DNA of 64,000 bases from Chitinophaga qingshengii (GCF_014529935.1 NZ_JACVFC010000001.1:1550001-1614000), one strand, 5' to 3'. Numbered from the stretch's first letter, positions 43,973-53,707 are shown. Notes: generated by a model not told the origin, from the sequence alone. Numbers and translations: made by a program.

Positions 43973-46051
43973 ATGAAAGAAAATATGACTGCAACGCCCC
44001 CTGCTCCCCAACCGGCCCATGCCTGTGAAGGCGGACATGAACACAAGCCCGGAGAAAAACATGACCACAACCATGATCATGATCACGGTCACGCCCATAC
44101 GATGATGATATTCGGCAAAAACACCGAACTATATTTTAGCCTGCTTTGTGGCGCCACCCTGGCCATCGCCTGGGTACTCGGCCGTACCGGTATTGTTTCC
44201 GAAACAGGGCTGCTGCCTATTTTGATCGCTTCCTATATTTTCGGCGGCTTTTACACCGCGAAAGAAGCCATAGAAACCATCGCCAAAGGCGGTTTTGAAA
44301 TAGACTTCCTGATGCTGGTAGCCGCTGCAGGCGCCGCCATTCTCGGCAAATGGGAGGAAGGCGCCCTGCTCCTGTTCCTCTTCAGCCTCGGCCACTCCCT
44401 GGAACATTATGCCATGGAAAAAGCACGCAAGTCCATCTCTGCTTTAGCGGATCTCGCACCGAAGACGGCCCTGCTCAAAACCAAAGACGGTACCAAAGAA
44501 GTAGATACCGCCGAACTCAAAGCCGGCGATATTATTATTGTAAGGCCCAACACCAAGATATCTGCTGATGGTATTGTGGTAGCCGGCACCAGCAGCGTTG
44601 ACCAGGCGCCTATCACCGGGGAAAGTGTGCCCGTGGATAAAATACCGTTTGAAGACCCGGCCAATGCGTTGCAACAGGTAAAAGAACTACACGCCCGTTA
44701 TAAAGTATTTTCCGGCTCTATCAACGGCAACGGCTCCCTGGAAGTGCTGGTGAGCCAGCCTGCCAACGATTCCACCATTTCCCGCCTGGTGAAAATGGTG
44801 AATGAAGCCCAATCCCAGAAATCGCCTACCCAGCAGTTCACCGACCGCTTTCAGCGCATCTTTGTGCCGGCGGTACTCACACTCGTTGTACTCTTATGTT
44901 TCGCGTTCCTGGTACTGGACGAACCTTTCAGCGCCAGCTTTTACCGTGCGATGTCTGTCCTGGTAGCCGCCAGTCCCTGTGCACTGGCCATCTCTACCCC
45001 CAGCGCCGTGCTCAGTGGCGTGGCCAGAGCAGCCCGCATGGGTGTGCTCATCAAAGGCGGCCGTCCGCTGGAAGACCTCGGCACCCTCACAGCGGTAGCT
45101 TTCGATAAAACCGGTACCCTCACGGAAGGCAAACCTAAACTGACCAATGTCATCCCGCTGAACGGCGAAAGTGAAAACGACCTGCTGCAGGCCGCTGTAG
45201 CGGTAGAAGCCCTCAGCGATCACCCGCTGGCGAAAGCCATTGTACGCGATGGTAAAGCCCGGCTGGGTAATGTCAATATTCCGGAAGCCCAACAACTGGA
45301 AGCTGTGCTGGGTAAAGGTATCAAGGCCACCTGGCAGGGCGCCCCGGTGTATATCGGTAACCTCGCTCTCTTCGAAGCGCTGGACAACCACCACCCCTCC
45401 CCGGAAATGACGGCACAGGTGCAGGAGCTGCAACAGGGCGGGCATACGACCATGATTGTACGAAAAGGGACTGTTTATGCCGGTATTATCTCCGTGATGG
45501 ACACTCCCCGCCCCGAAGCGGAAGCCGTGCTTAAAACGCTTAAAAATGCGGGAATACGGCGGATGATCATGCTCACGGGCGACAACCAGAAAGTAGCCGA
45601 CGCGGTGGCTAAACAAATTGGTATCACCGACGCCTGGGGTGATCTCCTTCCCGAACAGAAAGTGGAAGCCATTCAAAAACTGGCCCGCGACGAACATAAA
45701 GTCGCCATGGTAGGCGATGGCGTGAACGACGCCCCCGCTATGGCCAACAGCACCGTCGGCATCGCCATGGGCGCTGCCGGCTCCGATGTGGCGCTGGAAA
45801 CAGCCGACATCGCCCTGATGGGAGATAAACTCTCCCTGCTGCCTTTCGCTATCGGCCTTAGCCGGACAGCCAGCAAAATCATCAAACAAAACCTCTGGAT
45901 CAGCCTCGGTATGGTGGCGGTACTTATACCACTGACCATCACCGGCATCGCCTCTATAGGCCCCGCAGTGATGGCACATGAAGGCTCTACCCTGGTAGTG
46001 GTATTTAACGGCCTGCGGCTTCTCGCCTACAATAAAAAAATCCCGGGATGA
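43973..46051 (+). CDS. Heavy-metal P1B-type ATPase, SPC (P1B-4-like) class
   Basis: 692 residues from the ATG at 43973. The N-terminus has no CxxC domain; instead a His-rich tail (HDHNHDHDHGHAH at about 30-42). Motifs: TGES 215-218, SPC 334-336 in membrane helix 6 (Cys-Pro-Cys is usual for Cu), DKTGT from 378, the soft-metal HP at 417-418 and GDGVNDAP further on. SPC marks the P1B-4 group, which exports Co2+, Ni2+ or Fe2+; some act on Zn2+. The His-rich end would suit Co, Ni or Zn. No regulator gene is next to it. Confidence 0.9.
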   Translation: MKENMTATPPAPQPAHACEGGHEHKPGEKHDHNHDHDHGHAHTMMIFGKNTELYFSLLCGATLAIAWVLGRTGIVSETGLLPILIASYIFGGFYTAKEAIETIAKGGFEIDFLMLVAAAGAAILGKWEEGALLLFLFSLGHSLEHYAMEKARKSISALADLAPKTALLKTKDGTKEVDTAELKAGDIIIVRPNTKISADGIVVAGTSSVDQAPITGESVPVDKIPFEDPANALQQVKELHARYKVFSGSINGNGSLEVLVSQPANDSTISRLVKMVNEAQSQKSPTQQFTDRFQRIFVPAVLTLVVLLCFAFLVLDEPFSASFYRAMSVLVAASPCALAISTPSAVLSGVARAARMGVLIKGGRPLEDLGTLTAVAFDKTGTLTEGKPKLTNVIPLNGESENDLLQAAVAVEALSDHPLAKAIVRDGKARLGNVNIPEAQQLEAVLGKGIKATWQGAPVYIGNLALFEALDNHHPSPEMTAQVQELQQGGHTTMIVRKGTVYAGIISVMDTPRPEAEAVLKTLKNAGIRRMIMLTGDNQKVADAVAKQIGITDAWGDLLPEQKVEAIQKLARDEHKVAMVGDGVNDAPAMANSTVGIAMGAAGSDVALETADIALMGDKLSLLPFAIGLSRTASKIIKQNLWISLGMVAVLIPLTITGIASIGPAVMAHEGSTLVVVFNGLRLLAYNKKIPG

Positions 46052-46065
46052 TCACCCCGGGATTT
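46038..46065. terminator. Bidirectional terminator overlapping the ATPase stop
   Basis: AAATCCCGGG at 46038-46047 and CCCGGGATTT at 46056-46065 pair perfectly, flanked by an A-run on the left and pyrimidines on the right. The left arm encodes the last codons of the ATPase. It serves both convergent genes. Confidence 0.85.
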
Positions 46066-46086
46066 CCCCTCTTTATATAAAACATA

Positions 46087-46605
46087 TCAGGCGTAATGCC
46101 GGCGTAAAATAGCGGCGATCTCCGTCAAATGATGGTTATCATGTTCACTGATTAAATACAATACATCCGCTAACGACATCAACTCTCCCAAACGAACATG
46201 CAGCGATTTTTTCTCCAGGTCGCCCGCCTGAAAATGTTCAATCCGTTTCAGGAAATTATCGCGTACCTGCCGGAAATGATATACCAGCTCACTGATAGGA
46301 TACTGGTTGTGATGCGCAGCAGTGGTCACCTTGTTCTCCGGATCTGCGGGCGTTAACTCCCTGCCCGCCAGCAGGTCCTCCAGCCGCTGATCATGTATTA
46401 GTTCCAGGTCTGACAAATGACCGATGTGTTCCTTCACTGACCATCTGCCCTCTTCCCGTATCTCCATCAGGTCTTCCGGCACCAGCACCGTCATTTCATC
46501 CAGCCGCGGCGCACTGGCACGCAGGCGCTCCATGAAAAAAGGAACGTAATCTGCTGTATATCCAAACTGAAGCCGGCGCGCGGTCCATTTCATCAATGTT
46601 GACAT
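46087..46605 (-). CDS. DinB-superfamily protein
   Basis: 172 residues. The frame extends to 46677, but an ATG at 46603-46605 is preceded by AGGAGG at ideal distance, a rare strong Shine-Dalgarno for this phylum, and gives MSTLMKWTARRLQFGYTADY. Family features are WSVKEHIGHLSDLELIHDQR (first His) and LISEHDNHHLTEIAAILRRH (C-terminal His pair). DinB folds bind a divalent metal. Cytoplasmic. Its start region is 146 bp from the divergent, secreted DinB protein. Confidence 0.86.
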   Translation of the reverse strand: MSTLMKWTARRLQFGYTADYVPFFMERLRASAPRLDEMTVLVPEDLMEIREEGRWSVKEHIGHLSDLELIHDQRLEDLLAGRELTPADPENKVTTAAHHNQYPISELVYHFRQVRDNFLKRIEHFQAGDLEKKSLHVRLGELMSLADVLYLISEHDNHHLTEIAAILRRHYA

Positions 46606-46750
46606 AAATAAAGCCTCCTGTAACTGTAACGCACCGCGAGCAGAATTGTTGCCCTTTTTCCATTCATATATTTCCACTTGGGTATACCAGCGGAAGCCGC
46701 TACCTTCGACCCTGTTATTTATACCTCAAAACCAAAAATGTAACCACTTT

Positions 46751-47278
46751 ATGAGAAAACTACTCACCGCATGCCTCATGCTGGTATCCGTATTAGTATC
46801 CGGACAAACGGCCACGCCTACCTTTAAATCCGTTCTGCTGTCGCAACTCCGTAGTACCCATAATCAAAAAGATTGGTTTGTACCAGCCAATACAGCGGTA
46901 GCCGGACTCACCGCTGAACAGGCCAACTGGAAAGACGGTAAAGGCAATCATTCCGTCGGACAACTGGTGCAACACCTGGTATTCTGGAACGAACGCAGCC
47001 TCGCCAAACTCCAGGGCAAACCTAAAAAGGAATTCAGCGGAGACAACAATGAAACCTTCGCCGATGTGAACAAAGTCAGCTGGGACGCTGCCGTCAAAAA
47101 ACTGGATGAAATACTCACCGGACTGGAACAATACGTGGAAAAAGCAGATGAAAAATCCCTGGCAGCCGCCGCTGATGAAATAGCCCATATCTCTGCCCAC
47201 AATGCCTACCATGTAGGACAGATTCTCTTCGTGCGCAAGGAACAAGGATCATGGAATCCAGAAAATGGGGTAAAATAA
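46751..47278 (+). CDS. Secreted DinB-like protein
   Basis: 175 residues from the ATG at 46751: MRKLLTACLMLVSVLVSGQT is a signal peptide, so unlike its two relatives here this member works in the periplasm. DinB features: WKDGKGNHSVGQLVQHLVFW with the first His, and IAHISAHNAYHVGQILFVRK with the C-terminal His residues. The metal triad is thus kept. A terminator follows directly. Function unknown. Confidence 0.86.
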   Translation: MRKLLTACLMLVSVLVSGQTATPTFKSVLLSQLRSTHNQKDWFVPANTAVAGLTAEQANWKDGKGNHSVGQLVQHLVFWNERSLAKLQGKPKKEFSGDNNETFADVNKVSWDAAVKKLDEILTGLEQYVEKADEKSLAAAADEIAHISAHNAYHVGQILFVRKEQGSWNPENGVK

Positions 47279-47285
47279 AAAATAA

Positions 47286-47312
47286 ACAGCCGGGATATAA
47301 CATCCCGGCTGT
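47286..47312. terminator. Hairpin terminator between convergent genes
   Basis: ACAGCCGGGAT at 47286-47296 pairs with ATCCCGGCTGT at 47302-47312 around a 5-nt loop, followed by TCTCTTTTCT on the plus strand. It lies between the secreted DinB gene and the end of the Mg2+ ATPase gene. Confidence 0.85.
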
Positions 47313-47325
47313 TCTCTTTTCTACT

Positions 47326-50037
47326 TTATAACCAGCTGTTAAAACGCCGGATAAACCAGCTTTTCACTATTTGGGTCAACACACAATAGGTTGCCAGTAT
47401 AACAAACAGGAAAGGGAAATATTGGACAGGCAACGGTTCCATTTTAAGCGCCGCTGCCAGCGGCGAAAACGGCAGCAATATACCAATGGCCATCACCAGG
47501 GTTGTCAGTGCCAGTACGGGCGCTGTAGCCCAGCTCTGGATAAACGGCACTTTTCGGGTACGGATCATATGCACAATCAACGTTTGTGATAACAGACCTT
47601 CTATAAACCAGCCACTCTGGAAAAATGCCTGGTGCTCCGGAGCATTGGCCTTGAAAAAGAAAAACAACAACGCAAAAGTGATATAATCGAAAATAGAACT
47701 GATCGGCCCGATGAAAAACATAAACCGCGCAATACCGGATGCATCCCACTTTTTAGGCTCCGCCAGATACGCTGCGTCCATCCTGTCCCATGGAATAGCA
47801 ATCTGGGAGATATCATACAACAGGTTCTGCACCAGCAACTGAATAGGCAACATCGGCAGAAACGGCAGAAAAGCACTGGCTCCCAGCATACTGAACATAT
47901 TCCCGAAATTACTGCTGGCAGTCATCTTGATATACTTGATGATGTTCCCGAAAGTTCTCCTCCCATAAATCACACCTTTACGCAATACGGTGAGATCTTT
48001 TTCCAGCAAAATAATATCCGCACTTTCTTTGGCGATATCTGTTGCCGTATCTACAGAAATACCCACATCGGCTTCGCGCAAAGCGGCGGCATCATTGATA
48101 CCGTCGCCCATGAAACCCACAGTATGCCCTTTCTGCTGTAATACTTTCACTACACGGGTTTTCTGCACCGGGCTCAGTTTGGCGAAAATGCTGATGTTAT
48201 CAATTTCCTTTGTCAGCTCAGCATCGCTGATATTGTCCAGCTCCGGCCCTAGCAGAATATTATGAACCGGTATACCCACATCGCGGCAAATCTTTTTGGT
48301 CACGATTTCGTTATCGCCGGTCAGTACTTTCAAAGTTACCCCCAGCTCATGCAATGCTTCGATAGAAGGCCGTGCAGAAGGTTTGGCTGGGTCCAGAAAA
48401 CCGATGAAACCGGCCAGCGTCATATTATTTTCATCCGCTACGCCATAGGTGAGCGCACGGCTGTCGAACTCTTTAATAGCCACCAGCAGTACACGCAACC
48501 CTTCTTCATTGAGCTTGCGGGAAATGCGAAGGATATGCTGACGCATGCCTTCGTCGAGTACCATGATGTTGTCGTTCTCTGAATGCAGTTCCTTGTCTTC
48601 TCCGGGGTTAAATGTATGTGAACAAAGGGCCAGCATTTCTTCCACGGCGCCTTTGCAGATAAGCAGGTGTTTACCGTTACGTTGCTGCAGTATCACCGAC
48701 ATACGGCGGCGCTGGAAGTCAAAAGGAATTTCATCAATCTTGGTAAAACGGTTACCACCCTGTAAATGCTCGTGTACTTCCACATGCTCCAATACGGCCT
48801 GGTCCAGCAGGTTTTTCAGGCCTGTCTGATAATAGCTGTTGAGATAAGCCCATTTGAGTACTTCATCATCATCCTGACCGAATACGTTCAGGTGTCTTTC
48901 CAGCACTATTTTATCGATGGTGAGCGTACCTGTTTTGTCGGTACACAGAATATCCATCGCGCCGATGTTCTGGATGGCATTGAGCCTTTTTACAATCACT
49001 TTGCGTTTGCTCATACTCAGCGCTCCTTTAGCGAGATTGGCGGTCACGATCATGGGCAGCATTTCAGGGGTAAGCCCGACTGCTACTGCGATAGCAAAAA
49101 GCAGGGCATCTACCCAGTCATGTTTCACCCATCCGTTGATGACAAAGATCAGCGGTACCATGACCAGCATAAAACGGATGAGCAGCCAGCTCACGCTGTT
49201 AACGCCTTTATCGAAACTGGTTTCAGCCCGTTTGCCGGTCAGTGTTTTACTGAAGGAACCGAAGTAGGTCTGATCGCCGGTGTTAATGGCGATAGCGGTA
49301 GCCGCACCGCTGACTACGTTGGTACCGAGATAACAAATATTCTCCAGTTCAAAAGGTACGCGGCGGTCTGCATCCGCGATGCTGAATTCCTGCTTTTCTA
49401 CCGGTAATGCTTCACCGGTAAGCATGGCCTGACTCACGAAGAGGTCCTTGGATTGGATCACCCGGCAATCTGCAGGGATCATGTCACCGGCAGACAACAG
49501 AAAAATATCTCCCGGAACAATTTCCTGGATAGGTATCTCCCGGGCGCCTGTGGGAGCGCGTAATACCAGGGCGGTGGTTTTCACCATGCCTTTCAGTTTT
49601 TCAGCAGCACGGTTACTGCGATACTCCTGCCAGAAGCGTAATACAGAGCTGAGCACCACCATCACGCTGACAACCGTCACTGTTTTATAGTCCTGCTCTC
49701 CGGGCGCAGCCAGCCATACGTCCATGATGAGGGAGATAACGGCGATCACGGCCAATACGCCAATAAAAGGGTTGATGAATGCCTGTAATAGTTGTTTGTA
49801 CCAGGCGGGGGCTTTTTTATGGGTGATTTCATTTACACCAAACACGCGGCGTTTGGTTTGAACCTGGGTTTCAGTAAGACCGCCTTCCTGGCTGTCCAAC
49901 AGGTTCATGGTACCGGCCCTGTCACTCCGGGCCACCTGGCGGAGTTTTTTGGCTGCCAGTACATTAAAGCCATCTGCTGTTACCTGCTGGGTAAAGGGAA
50001 TATGCCGCCTGATAGTTCCTGCTGCTGTTCTGATCAT
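47326..50037 (-). CDS. mgtA: Mg2+-importing P-type ATPase (MgtA/MgtB type)
   Basis: 903 residues, in the P3B ATPase size range. Cytosolic N-terminus, then the cation-ATPase N domain (GGLTETQVQTKRRVFGVNEI), A domain with LTGEALPVEK, membrane segment with VAVGLTPEMLPMIVTANLAK (the PEMLP motif typical of MgtA/B instead of PEGLP), DKTGTLTIDK, and GDGINDAAALREADVGISVD. The C-terminal six helices are present. It should import Mg2+ when external Mg2+ is low. A 240-bp leader with a hairpin separates it from the divergent HxlR gene. Confidence 0.92.
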   Translation of the reverse strand: MIRTAAGTIRRHIPFTQQVTADGFNVLAAKKLRQVARSDRAGTMNLLDSQEGGLTETQVQTKRRVFGVNEITHKKAPAWYKQLLQAFINPFIGVLAVIAVISLIMDVWLAAPGEQDYKTVTVVSVMVVLSSVLRFWQEYRSNRAAEKLKGMVKTTALVLRAPTGAREIPIQEIVPGDIFLLSAGDMIPADCRVIQSKDLFVSQAMLTGEALPVEKQEFSIADADRRVPFELENICYLGTNVVSGAATAIAINTGDQTYFGSFSKTLTGKRAETSFDKGVNSVSWLLIRFMLVMVPLIFVINGWVKHDWVDALLFAIAVAVGLTPEMLPMIVTANLAKGALSMSKRKVIVKRLNAIQNIGAMDILCTDKTGTLTIDKIVLERHLNVFGQDDDEVLKWAYLNSYYQTGLKNLLDQAVLEHVEVHEHLQGGNRFTKIDEIPFDFQRRRMSVILQQRNGKHLLICKGAVEEMLALCSHTFNPGEDKELHSENDNIMVLDEGMRQHILRISRKLNEEGLRVLLVAIKEFDSRALTYGVADENNMTLAGFIGFLDPAKPSARPSIEALHELGVTLKVLTGDNEIVTKKICRDVGIPVHNILLGPELDNISDAELTKEIDNISIFAKLSPVQKTRVVKVLQQKGHTVGFMGDGINDAAALREADVGISVDTATDIAKESADIILLEKDLTVLRKGVIYGRRTFGNIIKYIKMTASSNFGNMFSMLGASAFLPFLPMLPIQLLVQNLLYDISQIAIPWDRMDAAYLAEPKKWDASGIARFMFFIGPISSIFDYITFALLFFFFKANAPEHQAFFQSGWFIEGLLSQTLIVHMIRTRKVPFIQSWATAPVLALTTLVMAIGILLPFSPLAAALKMEPLPVQYFPFLFVILATYCVLTQIVKSWFIRRFNSWL

Positions 50038-50162
50038 GACTGTAGAATAATTTAATGGTCAGCTGGGGCGGCCTGTTACAGGGAGGTCCCTAGCTTACAT
50101 TACCGGTATGTCCGGGTCCTGCGTCCATAGTGATAAATGTTTGTTGACAGGACAAAAATACT

Positions 50163-50184
50163 ACAGCCTGCACTGGCAGGCTGT
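50163..50184 (-). promoter_or_regulatory. Hairpin in the mgtA leader, possible attenuator
   Basis: On the minus strand ACAGCCTGC, CAGT, GCAGGCTGT form a perfect 9-bp stem with a 4-nt loop, followed by AGTATTTTTG. It lies about 125 nt before the mgtA start and looks like an intrinsic terminator inside the leader. A plausible Mg2+-dependent attenuator, but no known Mg2+ riboswitch sequence was recognised. Confidence 0.45.
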
Positions 50185-50278
50185 TAGAGGGGCTTTAGAA
50201 AAATATTAGAAATTCATTAGAGCGATGACGATATGTGACAGACGGAATGCTTATTTTTAATGACCAATCTTCACTATC

Positions 50279-50659
50279 ATGAAAACAATCACCAATCCAT
50301 ATCCCGAATGTGACTATACCCGTAAAACAAGGGCCCTGAGCGACGCTGTAGAACTACTACAGGGCAAATGGAAAGTAATGATCATCGCAGTGTTAGGTTG
50401 CCGCGGCCGCAAACGTTTCAGCGATCTCCAACAGGAGATAACCGGTATCGGCGCCAAAATGCTTACCCGCGAACTGCAAACACTGGAAATGAACCAACTG
50501 ATAAAACGCACCGTCTGTTCTACCAAACCAGTCACCGTCCGGTACGAGATGACGCCCTACGGCCAGACGCTGCTAAAAATAGTGCTGGAATTGATGGACT
50601 GGGGCATAGCACACCGCAAACACATCATGTCCCCTACTCTGTCTGTAAACTCTTTATAG
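50279..50659 (+). CDS. HxlR-family transcriptional regulator
   Basis: 126 residues, MKTITNPYPECDYTRKTRAL. Winged-helix of the HxlR/DUF24 type: LQGKWKVMIIAVLGCRGRKR, FSDLQQEITGIGAKMLTREL and KRTVCSTKPVTVRYEMTPYG. A Cys at position 11, before the HTH, fits members that sense oxidants or electrophiles. The last 26 bp overlap the 3' end of the permease gene on the other strand, so the two transcripts run into each other. Its target is unknown. Confidence 0.9.
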   Translation: MKTITNPYPECDYTRKTRALSDAVELLQGKWKVMIIAVLGCRGRKRFSDLQQEITGIGAKMLTRELQTLEMNQLIKRTVCSTKPVTVRYEMTPYGQTLLKIVLELMDWGIAHRKHIMSPTLSVNSL

Positions 50660-53006
50660 GATTTTGCGTGGCCGTCCGGATAGCCTGGTAACTGATGGTC
50701 AGCAACGCAATCAGCACCGCCGTACCGCCTGCCAGCATAAATACCCACCAGTGAATAGCAGTATGGTAGGCGTACTGATCCAGCCACCGCGACATCATCC
50801 ACCATGCCAGCGGAAACGCTATCAAAGCAGACAATAGTACCAGCTTCAGGAATTCTATGGATAACAACCGGGCGATCCCCGTCACGCTGGCGCCCAGTAC
50901 CTTGCGGATACCTATTTCCCTTGTTCTCCGTTCGGCTGTATAGGCCGCCAGGCCAAACAATCCCAGGCAGGAGATAATAATAGCCAGGGAGGCAAATACC
51001 CGCGATAAACGGCCAATCAGCTGCTCACTGCTAAACATAGCGTTGAACTGCTCATCTACAAAACGAAAATCAAAGGGGTAATCAGGATTATCCCGCATCA
51101 TCACTTTCCCGATGCCCGCGATTGCCTTTTCAGGTTCGGCTTTAGCGGCTATCCGTACATACATTACTGCCGCATCATTTCTATGTTTGAAAAAAGCAAC
51201 CGGGTCCGGTTTGGCATACATATCACCATAAACAAAGTCTTTCACGATACCCACAATCCGGTAAGGCCGGTAACGATCCCCGTCATCCGGAATCAGCATG
51301 TTTTTGCCGACACTACCCTCTGCTCCCATCACCCTGGCCAACGATGCCGTAATCACTACACTGAAACTATCTATCCCTTTGCCAGGCAGGAATCCCCGCC
51401 CTTCTGTCAGGTCCATTCCTGATGTGGCAAAAAACTCCGGCGTTATCATCCTCACGGAGATAAGCGTACCATTTTGCGGTGATCCGGCCCAACGAAAAGC
51501 GTTGGTATTATTACCTCCGTAAATAGTGGCATGATCAGACAAGGCCGCATTCTCTACGAGTCCTGTATTTAACAGGTCCTGCCGGATAGCGTCAAAATTT
51601 TGTTGCATCGTACCGGTAACGTTCAATTCCAGGAGTTTTTCCTTATTATATCCCAGCTTCCGGTTTTTTACATGTTCTATCTGCTGGTAGATGATGATCG
51701 TGGAAATAATCAGCACGATGGATACCGTAAACTGCAATATCACCAACCCTTTGCGGACAAATGCCGCCTGGCCGCCCGGCATTTTGAAGCCTTTTAATAC
51801 CGCCAGCGGGTTAAAGGATGACAGGTATAGTGAAGGATAACTCCCCGCCAACAGGCCCGTCACAATGGCAATCAGCAACAACGCTACCCAATGCGCAGGG
51901 TGCTGTAGTCCTATCACCAGTTGTTTACCTGCCATCGCATTGAAAACAGGTAACAATGCGGCGATAAGCACCACCGCCAGTATAGTGGCAATAAACGACA
52001 TCAACATCGCTTCCCCGATAAACTGTACAATCAGCCGGCCTTTGCCGGCTCCCAGCACCTTACGTACCCCCACTTCCTTAGATCGTTTTTCACTACGCGC
52101 CGTTGCCAGGTTCATAAAATTGATACAGGCAATGAGAATGATGATCCATCCGATGATAGTAAACAGGCGCACATATCCTATACGGCCACCGGATTGTTTA
52201 CCATCCTGGAATTCACCCCGCAGCCGCCAGTCATTCATCGTAAACAGGAAAGGGGTAACCACCCCCTGGGGAAACTGCGCTTTCACATAGGCCGCCAACT
52301 GCCGGTTAATGACAGTCACGTCCGTTCCCGGCACTAATTCCACAAAAGTATTGATCGCATTATTATCCCATGATTTCAACCTCGGATTCTGATCGAGATA
52401 AGTTGGAAAAGGCGCCAGCCACTCAAACTTCAGCGTGGAGTTTTCCGGCAGGTCCTTTAATACCCCTGTTACCATAAATTCCTGCTGATTATCCATCTTC
52501 AGCATATTACCTGTTACGTTGGTCGTACGGCCGAAAAATTTTCGTGCAGCCTTTTCCGTTATTACCAGCGAATAGGGCTGCGTAAACGCGGTACGGGCAT
52601 CTCCTTCTGTAAAAGGAAAGGTAAACATGCTGAATAACGTACTATCCGCATATATACCCGATGAATAGTAGGGCGTTTTACCATTATTGAACATAGCCTG
52701 TTTAGCACCCTCCGTCGTCCGGCAGGTATTGGCCACAGCCGGAAAATAGGCTTTCAGCGCCGGGCCGATCGGGCCGGAAGTTGACCAGAAAGTACGTTTA
52801 TAACCATCGTACTGCCAATGCTGGAGCACCGCGTACAACCGGTCCTTCTTTTCATGCATACTGTCGTATTGCACTTCGTCTTCTACCCACAGGAAGATGA
52901 TACCTGCACAGGCAATGCCTGTCAGCAACCCGAAAATATTCAGGAAGCTGTAAACTTTATTTTTCCATAAACTGCGGACTGCCGTCCGGAAATAGTTGGT
53001 AATCAT
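50634..53006 (-). CDS. MacB/FtsX-type ABC transporter permease (fused two-module)
   Basis: 790 residues from the ATG at 53004-53006 (MITNYFRTAVRSLWKNKVYS). Two FtsX modules: a membrane helix about 20-42, a MacB periplasmic core domain (about 45-240), three helices about 285-420, then a second helix and core domain (about 430-660) and three closing helices (LIGRLSRVFASLAIIISCLG, TREIGIRKVLGASVTGIARL). No ATP-binding subunit is next to it; such large Bacteroidota permeases may pair with a distant one. It likely exports a peptide or lipid, or acts in stress transduction. Confidence 0.9.
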   Translation of the reverse strand: MITNYFRTAVRSLWKNKVYSFLNIFGLLTGIACAGIIFLWVEDEVQYDSMHEKKDRLYAVLQHWQYDGYKRTFWSTSGPIGPALKAYFPAVANTCRTTEGAKQAMFNNGKTPYYSSGIYADSTLFSMFTFPFTEGDARTAFTQPYSLVITEKAARKFFGRTTNVTGNMLKMDNQQEFMVTGVLKDLPENSTLKFEWLAPFPTYLDQNPRLKSWDNNAINTFVELVPGTDVTVINRQLAAYVKAQFPQGVVTPFLFTMNDWRLRGEFQDGKQSGGRIGYVRLFTIIGWIIILIACINFMNLATARSEKRSKEVGVRKVLGAGKGRLIVQFIGEAMLMSFIATILAVVLIAALLPVFNAMAGKQLVIGLQHPAHWVALLLIAIVTGLLAGSYPSLYLSSFNPLAVLKGFKMPGGQAAFVRKGLVILQFTVSIVLIISTIIIYQQIEHVKNRKLGYNKEKLLELNVTGTMQQNFDAIRQDLLNTGLVENAALSDHATIYGGNNTNAFRWAGSPQNGTLISVRMITPEFFATSGMDLTEGRGFLPGKGIDSFSVVITASLARVMGAEGSVGKNMLIPDDGDRYRPYRIVGIVKDFVYGDMYAKPDPVAFFKHRNDAAVMYVRIAAKAEPEKAIAGIGKVMMRDNPDYPFDFRFVDEQFNAMFSSEQLIGRLSRVFASLAIIISCLGLFGLAAYTAERRTREIGIRKVLGASVTGIARLLSIEFLKLVLLSALIAFPLAWWMMSRWLDQYAYHTAIHWWVFMLAGGTAVLIALLTISYQAIRTATQNPIKSLQTE

Positions 53007-53161
53007 ACACAAAATTTTCCCAAACCGATGCCAACAACAATGTTATTCATATTCAACAATATACATATTTCACATTGTAAAAAATGTTCGCTTTTGATAC
53101 AGATTTTGTTCAATTACGGATAACGCATCTTATCACGTTATCAGTTTAACTATATAAACAA

Positions 53162-53202
53162 CACCGGCCAGCCTATGGAGCTTGCGCTCAGGCTGGCCGG
53201 TG
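53162..53202 (-). terminator. Hairpin terminator after the GNAT gene
   Basis: CACCGGCCAGCCT at 53162-53174 and AGGCTGGCCGGTG at 53190-53202 pair perfectly (13 bp); the loop holds another small hairpin, GAGC/GCTC. On the minus strand the tail is TGTTTATATAG. It ends the GNAT transcript before the upstream region of the permease. Confidence 0.8.
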
Positions 53203-53218
53203 ATAAATAATAAGTTGA

Positions 53219-53707
53219 CTATTGTGCGAGATAGGTGGGATCATCTCTCAGATCCATCCGCATTTCAACCAGGTGTTTGCTGAATCCTGCTTTCTCGTAT
53301 GCTTTTACAGCGGCCTCATTCTCAGCATATACATCCAGCCGCAACTCCAGCACATCCTGCAAATAGGCCCACTCTTTCAGGAAAGCCAGGATTTTTCCAT
53401 TGATACCTTTTCCGCGATAAGCAGGGTCTACATACATAAAACCCAGGTAGGCCTGTTTATCATGTTTGAGATAAGGCCGCGACGCCGGCTCAATACGGGC
53501 ATACCCTGAACCTACAATCTGATTCCCGGCGACTGCTACAGCCACTTCCATATGATCTGCCGCTATCATCTGCGCAACATCGTAATAATGAATCTCTCCT
53601 TCCTTTAAAGTAGGATCATAGGGCCTTTCTGACGTGATAATGCCCTGCTCAAAAGTCAGCAGCAAGGGCAGGTCTTCCCTGACTGCCTTTCTAACGATGA
53701 TTTCCAT
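53219..53707 (-). CDS. GNAT-family N-acetyltransferase
   Basis: 162 residues from the ATG at 53705-53707 (MEIIVRKAVREDLPLLLTFE). GNAT landmarks: AYLGFMYVDPAYRGKGINGK (acetyl-CoA loop RGKGIN) and LRLDVYAENEAAVKAYEKAG, followed by a last strand with HLVEMRMDL. Substrate unknown. It sits between two large permease genes of the same type, all on the minus strand. Confidence 0.88.
   Translation of the reverse strand: MEIIVRKAVREDLPLLLTFEQGIITSERPYDPTLKEGEIHYYDVAQMIAADHMEVAVAVAGNQIVGSGYARIEPASRPYLKHDKQAYLGFMYVDPAYRGKGINGKILAFLKEWAYLQDVLELRLDVYAENEAAVKAYEKAGFSKHLVEMRMDLRDDPTYLAQ

Noticed and set aside
44894..45979. 361-codon frame opposite the metal ATPase
   Set aside because: It lies fully antisense to a gene with all P-type ATPase motifs; such long shadows are common in GC-richer genes. 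No recognisable family.
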